Source of the DNA: Paralvinella palmiformis
Taxonomy: Eukaryota > Annelida > Polychaeta > Terebellida > Alvinellidae
Assembly: GCA_025642065.1 (NCBI GenBank)
Contig: JAODUP010000021.1
Span: 1,148,501 to 1,212,500 of the forward strand
Length of the DNA: 64,000 bases
Reading direction: 5' to 3'
Under the pieces are notes generated by a model. The model saw only the letters and a list, made by a program, of their open reading frames with translations. It was not told where the DNA came from and searched no databases. Numbering within the stretch: position 1 is the first letter of the stretch; each line of letters opens with the position of its first letter. The position numbers and the translations under genes are program-made. Below are positions 13,101 to 21,835 of the stretch, piece by piece.

Positions 13101-15746
13101 AGATGTTTGTTCAAGGTTACACATATTTTTAATATCATTGTTTCTTTCTCGTAAGTATGCACTTTGAAATAAATGGTCAGTTTGCTTATTAAATATTTTA
13201 GTGACATAATGCACAACATGTCACATTATGACTGGCGACACTTTCAAGTTTCTAATAACAAATTGAGTAACCCCCAGTAATCCTAACAATCTATATATAC
13301 ACTGAACCAATCACAAAGTCTTATACCATGCACTTTGTCTTGACACGGGCCAAGTGGGTCGGTCGTCTTTACAGTCTGGGAATCTGCATGGAAGTGCATG
13401 TGCTGGGTTTCTTCCTTTAAGATGAACATAGCCCATCCTATCTTAGCTGTAGTCAGTCCTGCCTCGCTGTGGTTCAAAAGAACGCAATATTTATACAGCA
13501 TTCCACGATTAGGAGACTTAACAACACCGGTACCCGTTCCTAAGATAATGTTTTAGCCACAATTTCACCAACAGCTCGTATTTCCTTCAGATTAGTCACA
13601 ACGTCATCATCCATGTGACCAGCCTGTTATTAAGGAAGTGTGGTATGTGTAGGTCGATTCGAGTTAATTAAAGATGAATCTGTTGATGAGATGGTTGAAT
13701 GTGCTAGGGATATGTTCAGCATGTTCCATGACTTCTAAGCATTTGGATTCGTTCGCCAGTTCGTCGGCTCAGTCGTTGACCTCAAGGTTAACGTCGCTTG
13801 GAACCCAGTGGAGGATCAGTTAGATTCCATGCTGCAGGAGAGTTGATGCCGTGATGTAGATTTCTGTGATGATTTCGGGATAGGTGTGGAAATTAGCTGT
13901 GATGATGATTAGTAAAGTCCGAGTGGATGACGATATCCATATTAGCGCCGCTTTGATTCGATGCAGCTCAGCTAATGTGACCGTGGTGTTGGGATTCTGC
14001 CTTTCACTTCTTTGTCTGTTACTTTAATGAAACATGCTCAGGCTGTGGTTTCGTTTGTTTGGGAGACAGCACCGATGTAGATGTTGATAGTTGGTGTGTT
14101 GCTTTCATTAAAGTTGGCAATTCTGGTGGTGGCTACTATTGCTGCGCCTTCAGAATCAACTTTCTTCTGACTGGGGTTCTGTATAATTACCTAAATGGGT
14201 GGTTCTGATCATTGAGCATTTTCGTTGGAACTCGGGTGTGTGATTGGAGGTATGCCGATTTCCTTCTGGAGCTAAGCTGCGATAATTGATCATGAAGGGT
14301 CGTTAAAGACTCTAGGATAGGATCTTTTTGTATTTCTTATTGAACTCTGTGTATAATGTCAGTCTGAATGGGTTTGGAAGCAGTTATGTAACTGGCTCCT
14401 TTTTATTAAAAGCCGGATGGGGATGATTCCTGATTCTCTGTATACCAAGATGGAGCTTGTTTCACTGGGAAGGCCCAAGATGTAGCGTAGTGGGACTCTT
14501 TCTATTCTTTCTAAGGACTGTAAGGAGAGGGAAGGTAGCAGCGTATAATAAAACAGACTGTATCAAGGACTTGCACAGAGCCATAAGCATCTTGGTGTTG
14601 ACTCCGATCTTCAGATATACGATGGCCGTTATCCTGTTAAATCTGGAGTCTACTTTACGTTTAGTTTCTGTTACAAGTCGGACGAGTGTGAGTTGACTGT
14701 CTATAGTAATACCGAGATATTTATAATTGTTGACCATTTACAGATCTTGAAGGCAGAGTTTAAATTTAGGCTGACTTTGTCTAGATGCGTCGAAGGTGAA
14801 GGCCATGGTCTTGGTCTTAGCTGGAGAGAGAAGTGTAAGCCTAAGCTGTTGGCTGCCTTATTTACTGCACTTAGGACTTTCTGGAGTTGGTGTGCTGGAC
14901 TAATTCCGTATTAAATCAGTACAATATCTCGTCGGCATAAGCCAGAATGTCTACCGATCAGGGAAGAGTGAGGGTCAGTAGGGTGACAAGACCGTTGAAG
15001 ATAGCAGGGGAGATTGTTCATCTCTGAGAGGATATCCAGTGATGAAGTCATGGGATGAAAACATTGTTGTACCTATGCTGGTTGAAGGTTTGGGTAGAGA
15101 CCCCTACAGCGACCTGGTAGTGACTTCTGTTGTGTCTTTATTATTGCTGGCGGTGTTTATAGTGGTCTTTCGGGAGAACTTAAGGGGGGGGGGGAGGGTG
15201 ATGACGTTTGGTCGGAATTTTGATTTTAAAGGTGATATTGTAGTGTACAACCGAGCAATATTCAATGTATTAAAATAAAATTGGAATACCTGGGGTAATG
15301 AAAGTGTGACCCATATTTAATTTATTAATTTATAAACATCTATCTTTGTGTTTGTTTGTTTGTTTGTTTGTCTGTTTGTTTGTTTGTTTGTTTGTTTGTT
15401 TGTTAATATCGATTTCCATAGATACGTGCAGCGGAACATTTGGAGTCAGCGGGTTTTCCTACAGACCTGACCATGGTCATCAAGGGTCAGAAAGGGGTTA
15501 TATCTTTATTATTCAGGTAATGATAACAAATCACTATCTATCTATCTATCTATATGTGTATATATCTATCTATCTATCTATCTATCTATTAGTAATATTG
15601 TTGTTGTTGTTCTTGTTGTTTTTATTATTATATCACATTCGAATATTACAGAGTTTATCAATCTATTATTTTCAGTGACAGTCAAAAGAAAGAAGAGTGG
15701 GAGGAGGTTAGTAGTAATTATACACGCACACACACACGCGCACACG

Positions 15747-15788
<42 letters not shown>

Positions 15789-15792
15789 CACA

Positions 15793-15824
<32 letters not shown>

Positions 15825-15829
15825 CAAAC

Positions 15830-15874
<45 letters not shown>

Positions 15875-16226
15875 GTATATATTACCTTTCCTGCATTTCA
15901 GGCTATACTCAATGCCATTGAAATAAAACTCAACAAACAACAGGAGACCGCCGTAAGTATCAACCTACGATCCGGTTTCCTCTTATTTTCTCGCCATTTC
16001 CCTTTGACACAAGAATGCTCAGACACATGCCGTTATTACAGCAGGAAGTCCTAGACGTCAGCGATGGCGCATTTGAGTCTGCCCCTCAGTGGGTTAACGA
16101 TGACGCCACTTCCTCTTGCATGATCTGCGATGTTAGATTTAAATCGTTGGTTAAAAGACGTCATCATTGCCGAGGATGTGGCCTGGTTAGTACATGTATT
16201 CTCTCTCTCACTCTCTTTCTCTCTCT

Positions 16227-16273
<47 letters not shown>

Positions 16274-19200
16274 CCCCCCTCTCCCCCCTCTCTCTCTATA
16301 TATATATATATACTATGTCAGACAAGTACACATCCTACAATGGGTGAAGCAACATTTAGATCAAGTACTCGTACTCAATATTTAGTACCCAAAATATAAT
16401 TGATACACATTTAATCTACCAATAATTCAAATAAATTAAGATACCTTACCCCATTGGTGAGCGATATAAGGAGAAACTGCTTATAGCTCAGACTATCAGA
16501 AGTTTCTTCCAAATATTTGTTAGTGTAAAATTGCTCGATGTCCCCCTTTCCTGATTATAAATTCACGTTCGTATTCTGTTTCCATTCTTTGTAAACCGAC
16601 TAAAAACAGTTGGACATTTTAATGTCTCGGCATATCTTATAGATCTACAGACGGATTGATTCTAACTAAATCTAATAACTTTATTCCGTTTCGCCATGTG
16701 CTCCACGTACACTCCAGATCTTCTGGGAGCCTACCTTATTACACTAACAGTCACTCTCCGGTTGCAAGAGAGCATACACTATTACACGGTCACGACATTA
16801 CATTCCTCCTCTCTTTAAAATTAATGATTGTAAGTTCTGATTAATTGTTCAATGATACTTCTTAAATGTGCACTATTCCAAATATAATCCGAAATTTTGA
16901 CTTGGGATCCTGCTAAAAATATCTGAATCAGTCTCAACTCAATCTTTCACTGTCGCATACACATAATTCAAAATAAATGTCTTAAGATTACTTAACTGAT
17001 TACCATTGTCCACACACCATCTAATAGAATCCTTATTGTGGAAACAGAAGTTATCAGTACCTGCTTCCAAAGGACTAGATGGGTATTTAGATCGTTCAAC
17101 TGTACTTCGAGTAGCTGAGTCTTCCGCCCCACTCACTTCAGTTGGGACATCATTATTCATGGAATGGTCCTCCATCAAGTCACTTTCCATTGGCGGTTCC
17201 ATCTTCACGTTCACCGGTTTGAACATTGAAACTTTTCGAGTAACAACATGCCGTTCGTTCCTAGCTGTGATCATTGTTCCTTGTCTAGCTACCATCTCAT
17301 AGGATATGGGTTGGCAAGGGGTAGAATATATGTTTGTTCTTCTTTGTCTCATCATGACTACGTCTCCTGATTGGAGACTCGAGGATTTCGTCTTTGCTCT
17401 TTTGTCAGCATATTGCTTAATTCGAGACTTTGCTCTCGCATCTGCTTCTCTTATGGTTCTATCAGACTTGAATGCCTCCTTGTTTTTAGATACGGTTGTC
17501 CTGATGTTCCTGTTAAAGAGTGTCGTTGCTGGAGGTACTCCAGTCGAGCCGTGTGGTATAGCTCGAAACCGGTACATTTCCTGCTTCCACACTTTTCCTT
17601 CAAGTATTGCGCCGTGAATTGCCTTTTCAATGGTTCGCATGAATCTCTTCAGTTCACTGTTAGCTGGTGCCCATTCTGGTGTTATTTTCTTGTGCTGGAA
17701 ACCTGCGTGCTCAGCAAAAGATTTGAATTCTGAGCTTTGGAACGGAGGTCCATTGTCTGATTTCATCACTTCATCACCCCATTCCTAGTAGTGATCTCCC
17801 TTTCTCTGCATTCCCCACTCTTCATTTTTCTTATGGAGTCCAGCTTCTGAGGATCTGCTGACACTCCTTTTGGGCTGCTCCAGACCTGTCCAAAGAATGA
17901 CAGGTGTCTCTTGTTAAACACACACTTTTCTCTGTTCAGTGTGAGATTGCTTGCCTTCATTTGTTCGAACACTCGATGGAGGTTATCATCATGTTCAGCC
18001 TGTGTACAATCATGTACCAATATGTCGTCGCTGATGTTGAATGCTTTCGGGATGCCCTGTAGAGTAGTCTGTACTACATTCTGGAAGACTTCTGCTGCTG
18101 AACTCAAGTCAAACATAAGTCATTTATATTTCCATAAATTTATATCCATTTATATCCGTCGGATAGTTCGATTTGCTTCGTGCATATCTTCGGCTTAGGC
18201 TGAGCGACTATTGGGCTGACCCATTGTGTTGGTCCATCTGTTACTTCCTCTATGATGTCGAATTGTTTCAGCTTCTCTAGCTCTTCTTGACCCTACTCTC
18301 TGATATGATGTGGTATTCTTTAATGCCAATTATGCACAGGTTGAATCGTCTCATCAATGTGTACTTGACTTGGACACCTTTTAATTGGCCAATGCCTTTA
18401 AAGAGGTCTCTGTACTCCTCGCACAGTTTTGAAAAACGATTAGTTGTCTTCCGAGATATTGATTCCCTTACCTTGTTCACTTTATATATTCAGAGCTCGG
18501 GAAATTGCTTTTCCCTTCACATGTCACATATACCGTGCTGCTAACTGTGGCATTGTTTCCTCTGATCTCTGCACAGATGTTTCGTCGAATATTCATTGAT
18601 CTCCCTGCATATGGGATAACCGGGTTATTCTCGTTAGTTAGCATTGGGTGTTTCTTTAGACTTTTGAATGTTTCTTCATCTAGCAGGTTTTTAGATGACC
18701 CCGTGTCAACTAGTATTTTGACAGCTAAGTTATTAATCATCACATTCACTAATGGTTTGTTGACACTGTTTACTTCCATCTAATTCCGGTACATTGACCA
18801 TACGTAATGGTTCTCTTCACTTATTGGCTGAGTGTGGTCTACATGTATGACCACTTTCCCTTGTTTTTTCAGTTGTGGAGTGTCTGGACCTCTCTTTTGT
18901 TGTGTTCCGACACCATTAGACTTGTGGGGTAGTTTAGTGGAATTGCAAAACTTTACAAAACGGCCTATCTTGCCACATTTATGACATGTTTTTCTTTTGT
19001 TTTTTTTCTTCTATTTCTTCAGCTTGTCGCTTAGACAGTTCAAGTGATCTCCCGACACCGAGGAGTTTTCCAGTGTCATTTCCTCACTCAATACTCTTAT
19101 TCTCAGTTTCTGGAAATTTCCCTTGGTCACGATCTGTGTCTTTATCTCTCTATTGACATCATGAAACTGGCACGATGCTGCCAGTTCCCGCAGTCTTGTG

Positions 19201-21835
19201 CAATAACTGTGAATGAACTCATCTGCTCTCTGTTCACACTGGTGAAACTTGAAAACTTCATATTCTTTATTCAAATGTGGCTTAAAATAGTTGTTGAGTT
19301 TGCCTACTTCCTAGTCAAACTTTGAATCCGTGCCATTGCCAGGTATTGTGTCAAAGATAGCATTGACTGACTCATCTACAAAACGTAAAAGCCACGCTCG
19401 CTTTTCGATTGGTTCCGTTATTTTGCTGATAATCAGTAGTCGTTTGAAGTGTGATAATCACTTCTCCCATCATAGTCCAATTGCTGGCCCCGTAATGTCA
19501 AAAGATAGAAACTGGGGTAACGCTGTTGCCATTTTTTCTTTCTTTTGTTTAGCGAAAATGTCAGTTCAAACTTCGGGTAGTGACAGTGTTATTGTACTTA
19601 CCATTTTTGTTGATCTTCACTTCATACATTTGTGACGAGCGACGCTATCGAGGTTCTCTTTGTCTATGTGAAGTTCGTTAATACGATTTATCAAATGCTG
19701 TGTCTTCAAATTCATCATGGCATAAACACATCGTTTAATACAACGATATAAACAAATAAATAGATTTTATTTTATTGTTTTTATGTCCGTACCTCATGTC
19801 ATTATAACTTATACCCCTAATATTTATTTTCTTTATTCTGAAATTATATTATTATATTCTTTTAAATGTACTATCATTAATTGCAGCGATGACAAGCTGA
19901 AATGCCATATTTCTGAAATAGGTGATCAAACACTACTTATGTCTGTAATTATCATTTTACAACAATACATACAAAAATGCATAGCTTTGAATAGTTGCTT
20001 GAGTATAATTTGACAGAGGAATGGAAATATTAATAATAAATATACGGAGAGCTCTTTTCGCGGAAACTGGAATTTCCTGTTAAAATCAACCAAACATGAA
20101 ATTGAAATGCATAATGCAGAAAATATTACATCTCGTTTCCTCTGTCCAATTCACGTTTGGATGTCCTGAATGTTATAAAGGCTCAGCGTCCTGTATGTTT
20201 TGAAGCTATCAATGGCTAGCAACTAATCCCAAATATTCTGATTCGTTAAATTTTAAATTGAATCTATCAGTAATAATCTATGAAGACTATGAACTTCATC
20301 ACCTGCTAAAGTTACAGACCTTATTATCTTGACACTTTGACAGATATCATTTGAATTATGAATTTACCGTTACGTCTATCATATCATTAAATTATAGCTT
20401 GTTATTTAGTTGTTTCGAATAAAATAGAAGCTAGTTTTGGCCGATAACAATGAGTGTGCTTCATTAAAAAGGATTTCTAATAAAATAGAAAATTATATCT
20501 TTAGACGTGAACGTGGTCACAGTAATGGTTCATATAGTTTAGGAATGGTGAAGAATGAGACGTTAATGGTGAACAATTACTTGATATGTATGTTACCACG
20601 TAAAGAGTAATACGTACCATCACTTGCAATACATTTGGAGCAAAGGGTCTACGCCCAAACAGAGAGACGTACCAATTTCCCGTTATTTCTCATTCAACCT
20701 CAAATAATTGTATAAAATAATCTCAGACTAGCAGTTGCCTGTCAAGAGTCCGCTAATAAAAACGGACTAAGCTCATAATAAACGATACTAGCTCAGTTGT
20801 ATTTTTGTGGTACTAGAGTTGGTTCTACAATAACACTTAACTTTTCTGTTATCTAGACGTTATCTACTACATATCAAATATTGTTTTCAAACTGAGTACT
20901 GTTAGCCAATGTGAAGGTCGAAATTCAATCAATCGCCCGATGGGACAATAATCGGGTACTGGTCGGCTGGAGACCTACATGTCGCGTTAACTATATTTGT
21001 GTCGATCCACCCTCGGCTTTGCCGCTAATAACCGCCTGTCGCCCGACTGAGTTGTTTTATCTGGAGGCTGTTGATTGATTGGCTGATTTTCTTTCGATTC
21101 ATGATCCATAATCATCAAACACGGATAGCACACAAAAGTGCAAACACCTATTTCCAGTGTGGTCCCTTTTATCGTGTGGTTGTTCACCCCACTACTCACC
21201 GCCACTCACAGGGGAGCGGTACGGAAAGACAGAGTGTATTACGTCATCAGGGGGGGGGGTCTTTAATGTCCCCCTTTTCATATTGGAGACTGTTCTTTTT
21301 ATCAACTACGCTTCTGCTTTTCTATATTCTACGTGATCTTGTCTCTGATTATGGTTCTATTCAAATCTATTTAACTGAACTAGATTTATTTTCAAATTCA
21401 CCCGAAAACAGACAATTTCAGTATGACATATAATTCATGTAATTAGGCGTCAATTTGAGGAAGCAACATGACATCAGCTATCTTCCAATTGTCCCCAAAT
21501 AATACAAAATTATTATACTAAGAAGATTAAAAAAAATAATTCTGACTTTTGTCATAACAATGTAAACATTATGTTTGTAGGTGGTTTGTAGTAGGTGTTC
21601 CAGCCAGCAGATGGCACTACCATATCTAGATGGTCAGGTGGCCCGTGTCTGTGATATCTGTTTCCTTCGGGGGAGGAAAACACTTCCGGAACTGACTCGT
21701 ATGGTGAGCAATTATAGACAGAAAGGGCCGAAAGATGGGGCTGCTCACAAGATGACGACATCTGGTGGCGGCATGCATGACTATAAACAGGTGATGAGAA
21801 CAAACAGTGATCGAGATGCTCCTATCAGCTGTTAA
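1484..21835 (+). CDS. FGD-like Rho guanine-nucleotide exchange factor (DH-PH-FYVE), multi-exon
   Basis: Spliced gene. Exons read from consensus splice sites and matching phases: 1484-1763, 2621-2816, 3429-3536, 3732-3877, 4431-4587, 5387-5474, 8789-8847, 8967-9116, 10273-10356, 15422-15516, 15676-15706, 15902-15952, 16042-16185 and 21581-21835 (stop). The product has an acidic N-terminus, a DH domain (catalyses GDP/GTP exchange on Rho/Cdc42 GTPases), a PH domain and a FYVE zinc finger (binds PI3P on endosomes), the order seen in the FGD family. Unlike FGD1-6, no second PH domain follows the FYVE finger; only about 50 residues remain. The true start is unknown: an in-frame ATG at 1453 lies before a good acceptor at 1481-1483, so an upstream exon is likely. 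One DH segment is missing between 5474 and 8789. The order of domains and the joining phases make the call strong; individual exon ends are less certain. Confidence 0.82.
1902..2301. mobile_element. MITE-like element (ACATGGG...CCCATGT termini)
   Basis: An approximately 400-bp non-coding unit in the first FGD intron starts ACATGGGGTCCATTCAATTC and ends as its approximate inverse, AATTGATCCCATGT. It is built almost wholly from AATTCC/GGAATT palindromic words, with an inner ACTCGGAGTAGG palindrome cluster at about 2115-2175. It interrupts a tandem array (CACTAGGGTTATATAGTTAG units) that occurs on both sides, which shows it was inserted. No coding capacity; superfamily not determined. Confidence 0.6.
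2305..2385. repeat. Tandem repeat, about 23-bp unit
   Basis: About four copies of a unit like TTAGCACTAGGGTTATATAG. A further unit lies on the other side of the MITE at about 1874-1896. Confidence 0.75.
2621..2816 (+). CDS. FGD-like gene, acidic N-terminal exon
   Basis: The acceptor TTTTCATCAG precedes the exon, and GAGCAG|GTAGAA is the donor. It joins the previous exon in the correct phase and ends in phase 0. The segment contains YSLQG, EPVYENPED and FIYSNDNS, followed by an aspartate/glutamate-rich stretch (DEEDWSEDEFSEFDEQ). Repeated Y-[ED]-[NE]-P/V motifs suggest phosphotyrosine docking sites; that is inference from sequence only. Confidence 0.6.
2830..3110. repeat. Diverged TACTTGTTGAC tandem repeat in intron
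   Basis: Loosely repeated words (TTACTTGTTGAC, TGGCTAA, GAATAGT) recur every 30-40 bases. It is an old, diverged minisatellite between exons 2 and 3. Confidence 0.5.
3429..5474 (+). CDS. FGD-like gene, DH (RhoGEF) domain exons
   Basis: Four exons: 3429-3536, 3732-3877, 4431-4587 and 5387-5474. They encode the start of the DH domain (VLDEIVSTEIDYVNKLLCLF, conserved region 1), then MFPSIETLYRLHAEHILPAF and KYVPFLSVYKMYTSQYGEAN (conserved region 2). LENMLMEPVQRFARYRLLLQ in the last exon is the near-invariant conserved region 3 that contacts the GTPase. Phases join cleanly, with W codon TG|G across 3877/4431. The exon at 4431 ends GAG|GCAAGT, a GC donor. The first exon could instead begin at 3453 (alternative AG in the same frame). 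Confidence 0.85.
3575..3702. repeat. Compound (CTAT)n/(TA)n microsatellite
   Basis: Simple CTAT followed by a TA tract fills most of the intron between DH exons 3429-3536 and 3732-3877. Confidence 0.9.
3890..4075. repeat. GAGT and TAC simple repeats
   Basis: GAGT/GAAT tetranucleotides followed by TAC trinucleotides, with a short TAC-to-GTA inversion near 4020-4055. Intronic. Confidence 0.75.
5483..7790. mobile_element. DNA transposon with long terminal inverted repeats
   Basis: The left arm (about 5490-5910) and right arm (about 7220-7760) are inverted copies of one another. Words such as CTGAAAACTTAGGAT, GCAATCTAGAAATTGGCATA, TCTTTATCCATGTTTT, GTGTACCCCTACCCCGAA and ACAATGTTTGAGAAGGACTC occur in the same order. 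The right arm is longer, so the left arm has an internal deletion. The core holds a decayed minus-strand gene (see separate entry). It lies in the FGD intron from which a DH exon seems missing. Exact ends and target-site duplication are not resolved. Confidence 0.75.
6096..7208 (-). pseudogene. Decayed gene of an uncharacterised transposon-associated family
   Basis: Read on the minus strand, pieces in order are TSDQHKDLTHSH (about 6905), VVVFDGYGD-stop-PSTKKSHI (about 6350-6400), and FTGSMAL...FFTNKENKKIFIDMLVERL...VDAYLLIAKAAVEA (6308-6110). I recall these blocks (TSDQHVD, VVFDGY..PSTKD, a D-x-DLLIV PIN/nuclease-like block) from a widespread but uncharacterised invertebrate protein family; no function is proven. 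Frameshifts and stops abound. Its position between long TIRs suggests it is element-encoded. Confidence 0.55.
7800..7995 (+). mobile_element. SINE 3' part (same family as 41005-41220)
   Basis: TCCAACCAGGCAACT, TCTCCATCATTTTTGAGG and GGTTGCCAGCCTCGTAAAAT match the copy at 41090-41215 in order and spacing. The tRNA-like head is missing here; the element begins next to the right end of the TIR transposon. Confidence 0.6.
8789..10356 (+). CDS. FGD-like gene, end of DH and first part of PH domain
   Basis: Exons 8789-8847, 8967-9116 and 10273-10356. The first encodes a charged helix (VVEHIDKDIKECQDILKEK) fitting the last DH helix. The second gives the DH-PH linker and first PH strands (LVPNTRLLKEG, NYLNKKYRYLFL). 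The third continues FSELLLVCSKK and FGIRLTVDINQIK. For 10273 the frame requires the acceptor TATATTTAG rather than the nearer TTTTCAG at 10273-10279; only the former keeps the PH strand open in phase 0. Confidence 0.82.
9262..9410. mobile_element. Short MITE-like inverted repeat
   Basis: GTCACAGTTAATCTGTATAA at the left is inverted at the right (as GGTCATAGTTAATATCTATAA on the other strand), with internal repeats of AGGTAATATGTAAATTAC. About 150 bp, no coding capacity, intronic. Confidence 0.55.
9415..9560 (+). mobile_element. tRNA-derived SINE-like sequence
   Basis: AGCAACCTGGTTAGAGCATTG resembles a tRNA A box and GTGTTCGAATCCGAC a B box at tRNA-like spacing. No clover-leaf is complete, so it is a SINE head rather than a tRNA gene. 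Confidence 0.5.
10060..10190. mobile_element. Palindromic MITE-like element with TA core
   Basis: CTAAAGTTATAATTGGTGGATGTAC (10078 onward) is repeated inverted as GTACATCCAGGAGTAATAACTTTAG, flanking a (TA)n tract. The (TA)n core probably expanded from the loop. It lies in the intron just before PH exon 10273. Confidence 0.55.
11098..11158 (+). other. Possible short first coding exon
   Basis: ATG at 11098 opens MSDSDESFDILRDIKLYNLP, followed by CCTG|GTAAAG, a good donor. A CRE-like TGACGTCAT lies 70 bp upstream (11021-11029). It could be the 5' end of the plus-strand hAT-like remnant at 12360, or chance. Confidence 0.25.
11540..11935 (-). pseudogene. THAP-domain remnant
   Basis: On the minus strand, from MVYRAVYNCVNGSASGWSMH, the frame continues past two stops into TRLRDWLQNMKRVQWKP, SRKVCM and LREDAIPTIF. 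This order (N-terminal Cys, W-K-P, S-x-x-C, AxPTIF) is that of a THAP C2CH zinc finger. Second and later zinc ligands are altered and there are in-frame stops, so DNA binding is lost. THAP domains occur both in host regulators and in P-element and Kolobok-type transposons; either source is possible. Confidence 0.6.
12283..12353. repeat. Perfect 18-bp inverted repeat (hairpin)
   Basis: ATTATTATTTAACAGACA at 12283-12300 is exactly inverted at 12336-12353 with a 35-base loop. Probably the core of a small MITE; it lies immediately upstream of the hAT-like fragment. Confidence 0.7.
12360..13150 (+). pseudogene. hAT transposase remnant (ZMYM1/DUF4371-like)
   Basis: The plus strand encodes, with frameshifts, RKRQNFLEHAFKRYSPN...WCKTHCVERHSCLQTFGELY (about 12375-12510). 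It continues with LVSAHPDSFPNI (about 12870) and TEPERSLSVLRVIKS...LTLMKIHYSKQIAD (about 12960-13085). The last part matches the hAT C-terminal dimerisation signature (usually ERSFS.LR.IK.YLR...L.GLALM.IH). The long minus-strand frames over this stretch are shadows. The element is dead. Confidence 0.65.
13150..13680. other. Intronic sequence without recognisable feature
   Basis: A 73-codon minus-strand frame (13283-13501) has no recognisable motif. Nothing else is supported. Confidence 0.4.
13680..15010 (-). pseudogene. LINE fragment with RT end and RNase H (I-like)
   Basis: On the minus strand, LAYADEILY (about 14950; YADD motif with the second D changed to E) is followed by SPAKTKTMAFTFDASR and MVNNYKYLGITIDSQLTLVR (RT thumb, about 14735). 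The thumb region continues to LLYAAT. Further downstream HWVPSDVNLEVND.ADELANES (about 13800-13740) is the C-terminal motif of an RNase H domain. An RNase H after RT points to the I/Nimb/Loa group of LINEs. Many stops. It lies inside the FGD-like gene's intron. Confidence 0.7.
15346..15600. repeat. TTTG and CTAT microsatellites flanking a PH exon
   Basis: A TTTG tract (about 15348-15402) abuts the acceptor of exon 15422, and CTAT tracts (about 15534-15588) follow its donor. Confidence 0.85.
15422..15952 (+). CDS. FGD-like gene, PH C-terminal exons
   Basis: Exons 15422-15516, 15676-15706 and 15902-15952 follow a 5-kb intron full of transposon remnants. They encode TMVIKGQKGVISLLF, then a 31-nt micro-exon SDSQKKEEWEE (the conserved PH Trp lies here), then AILNAIEIKLNKQQETA, the C-terminal PH helix. 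All donors and acceptors are consensus and phases match (AG|T serine codon between the first two). The two short introns consist largely of CTAT, CA, GA and CT microsatellites. Confidence 0.82.
15720..15870. repeat. Compound CA/CG/TA/GA microsatellite
   Basis: CACACA, CGCACG and GAGAGA runs fill the intron between exons 15676-15706 and 15902-15952. Confidence 0.9.
16042..21835 (+). CDS. FGD-like gene, FYVE zinc finger and C-terminus
   Basis: Exon 16042-16185 encodes WVND, the CMIC pair and KRRHHCRGCG; exon 21581-21835 encodes VVCSRC and RVCDIC. Together they contain all three FYVE signatures (WxxD, R+HHCRxCG, RVC) and eight zinc-binding cysteines, so PI3P binding is predicted to be intact. 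The 5.4-kb intron splits the finger after RGCGL and carries a Gypsy-like element on the other strand. The acceptor is a tandem ACAG|CAG. The C-terminal tail of about 50 residues ends RDAPISC and contains no second PH domain. Confidence 0.88.
16200..16313. repeat. CT/TA microsatellite just inside the FYVE intron
   Basis: CTCT tract interrupted by C-runs, then TATATA, beginning 15 bases after the donor of exon 16042-16185. Confidence 0.9.
16939..17769 (-). pseudogene. Integrase catalytic core and C-terminal part
   Basis: The 276-residue frame begins SDNGPPFQSSEFKSFAEHAG, holding the second catalytic Asp of the DDE integrase. The catalytic Glu is expected in the segment PEWAPANSELKRFMRTIEKA. 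The C-terminal region has SLQSGDVVMMRQRR. The first catalytic Asp and the HHCC domain are missing. Confidence 0.75.
17766..18480 (-). pseudogene. Reverse transcriptase remnant of Gypsy-like element
   Basis: LSSAAEVFQNVVQTTLQGIP, NISDDILVHDCTQAEHDDNL (the catalytic [IV]-x-D-D box) and FFGQVWSSPKGVSADPQKL are the palm and thumb of Gypsy RT. The upstream finger region (WVSPIVAQPKP near 18220) is joined after a deletion, and RNase H is absent downstream. Confidence 0.8.
18477..18779 (-). pseudogene. Retropepsin-like aspartic protease remnant
   Basis: A 100-residue frame contains VKILVDTGSSKNLLDEETF; DTGSS is the active-site motif of retroelement proteases. It overlaps the next frame at 18477. 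Confidence 0.75.
19011..19719 (-). pseudogene. Gag remnant of Gypsy-like element
   Basis: Starts at about 19719 (MMNLKTQHLINRINELH). Downstream, YEVFKFHQCEQRADEFIHSY and LRELAASCQFHDVNREIKTQ match the Gag capsid region of invertebrate Gypsy elements. A zinc knuckle follows at about 18960-19000 as CHKCGKIGRFVKFC, in which the metal-binding His of CX2CX4HX4C is Arg. Confidence 0.7.
19730..20985. other. Intronic AT-rich sequence, no feature recognised
   Basis: Only short frames without motifs; no repeat structure could be recognised by eye. Confidence 0.4.
21190..21270 (-). mobile_element. Fragment of tRNA-SINE family seen at 24510
   Basis: CCACTCACAGGGGAGCGGTACGGAAAGA is the inverse complement of the segment at about 24755-24790, followed by poly-G as in that copy. 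The remainder upstream (to about 21060) is only vaguely similar. Confidence 0.5.

Larger units (their letters stand above)
16939..19720 (-). mobile_element. Gypsy-like LTR retrotransposon remnant (gag-pro-RT-integrase)
   Basis: Minus-strand order is gag (from about 19719), aspartic protease, RT, integrase: the Ty3/Gypsy order. Each block is shortened or broken. RT is fused nearly directly to the integrase core, so RNase H and the integrase zinc-binding N-terminus are missing. No LTR pair was identified. It sits antisense in the intron that divides the FYVE domain, where antisense orientation is commonly tolerated. Confidence 0.85.

Noticed and set aside
17006..17733. Plus-strand frames of 98-120 codons
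   Set aside because: Shadows of the integrase frame on the minus strand.
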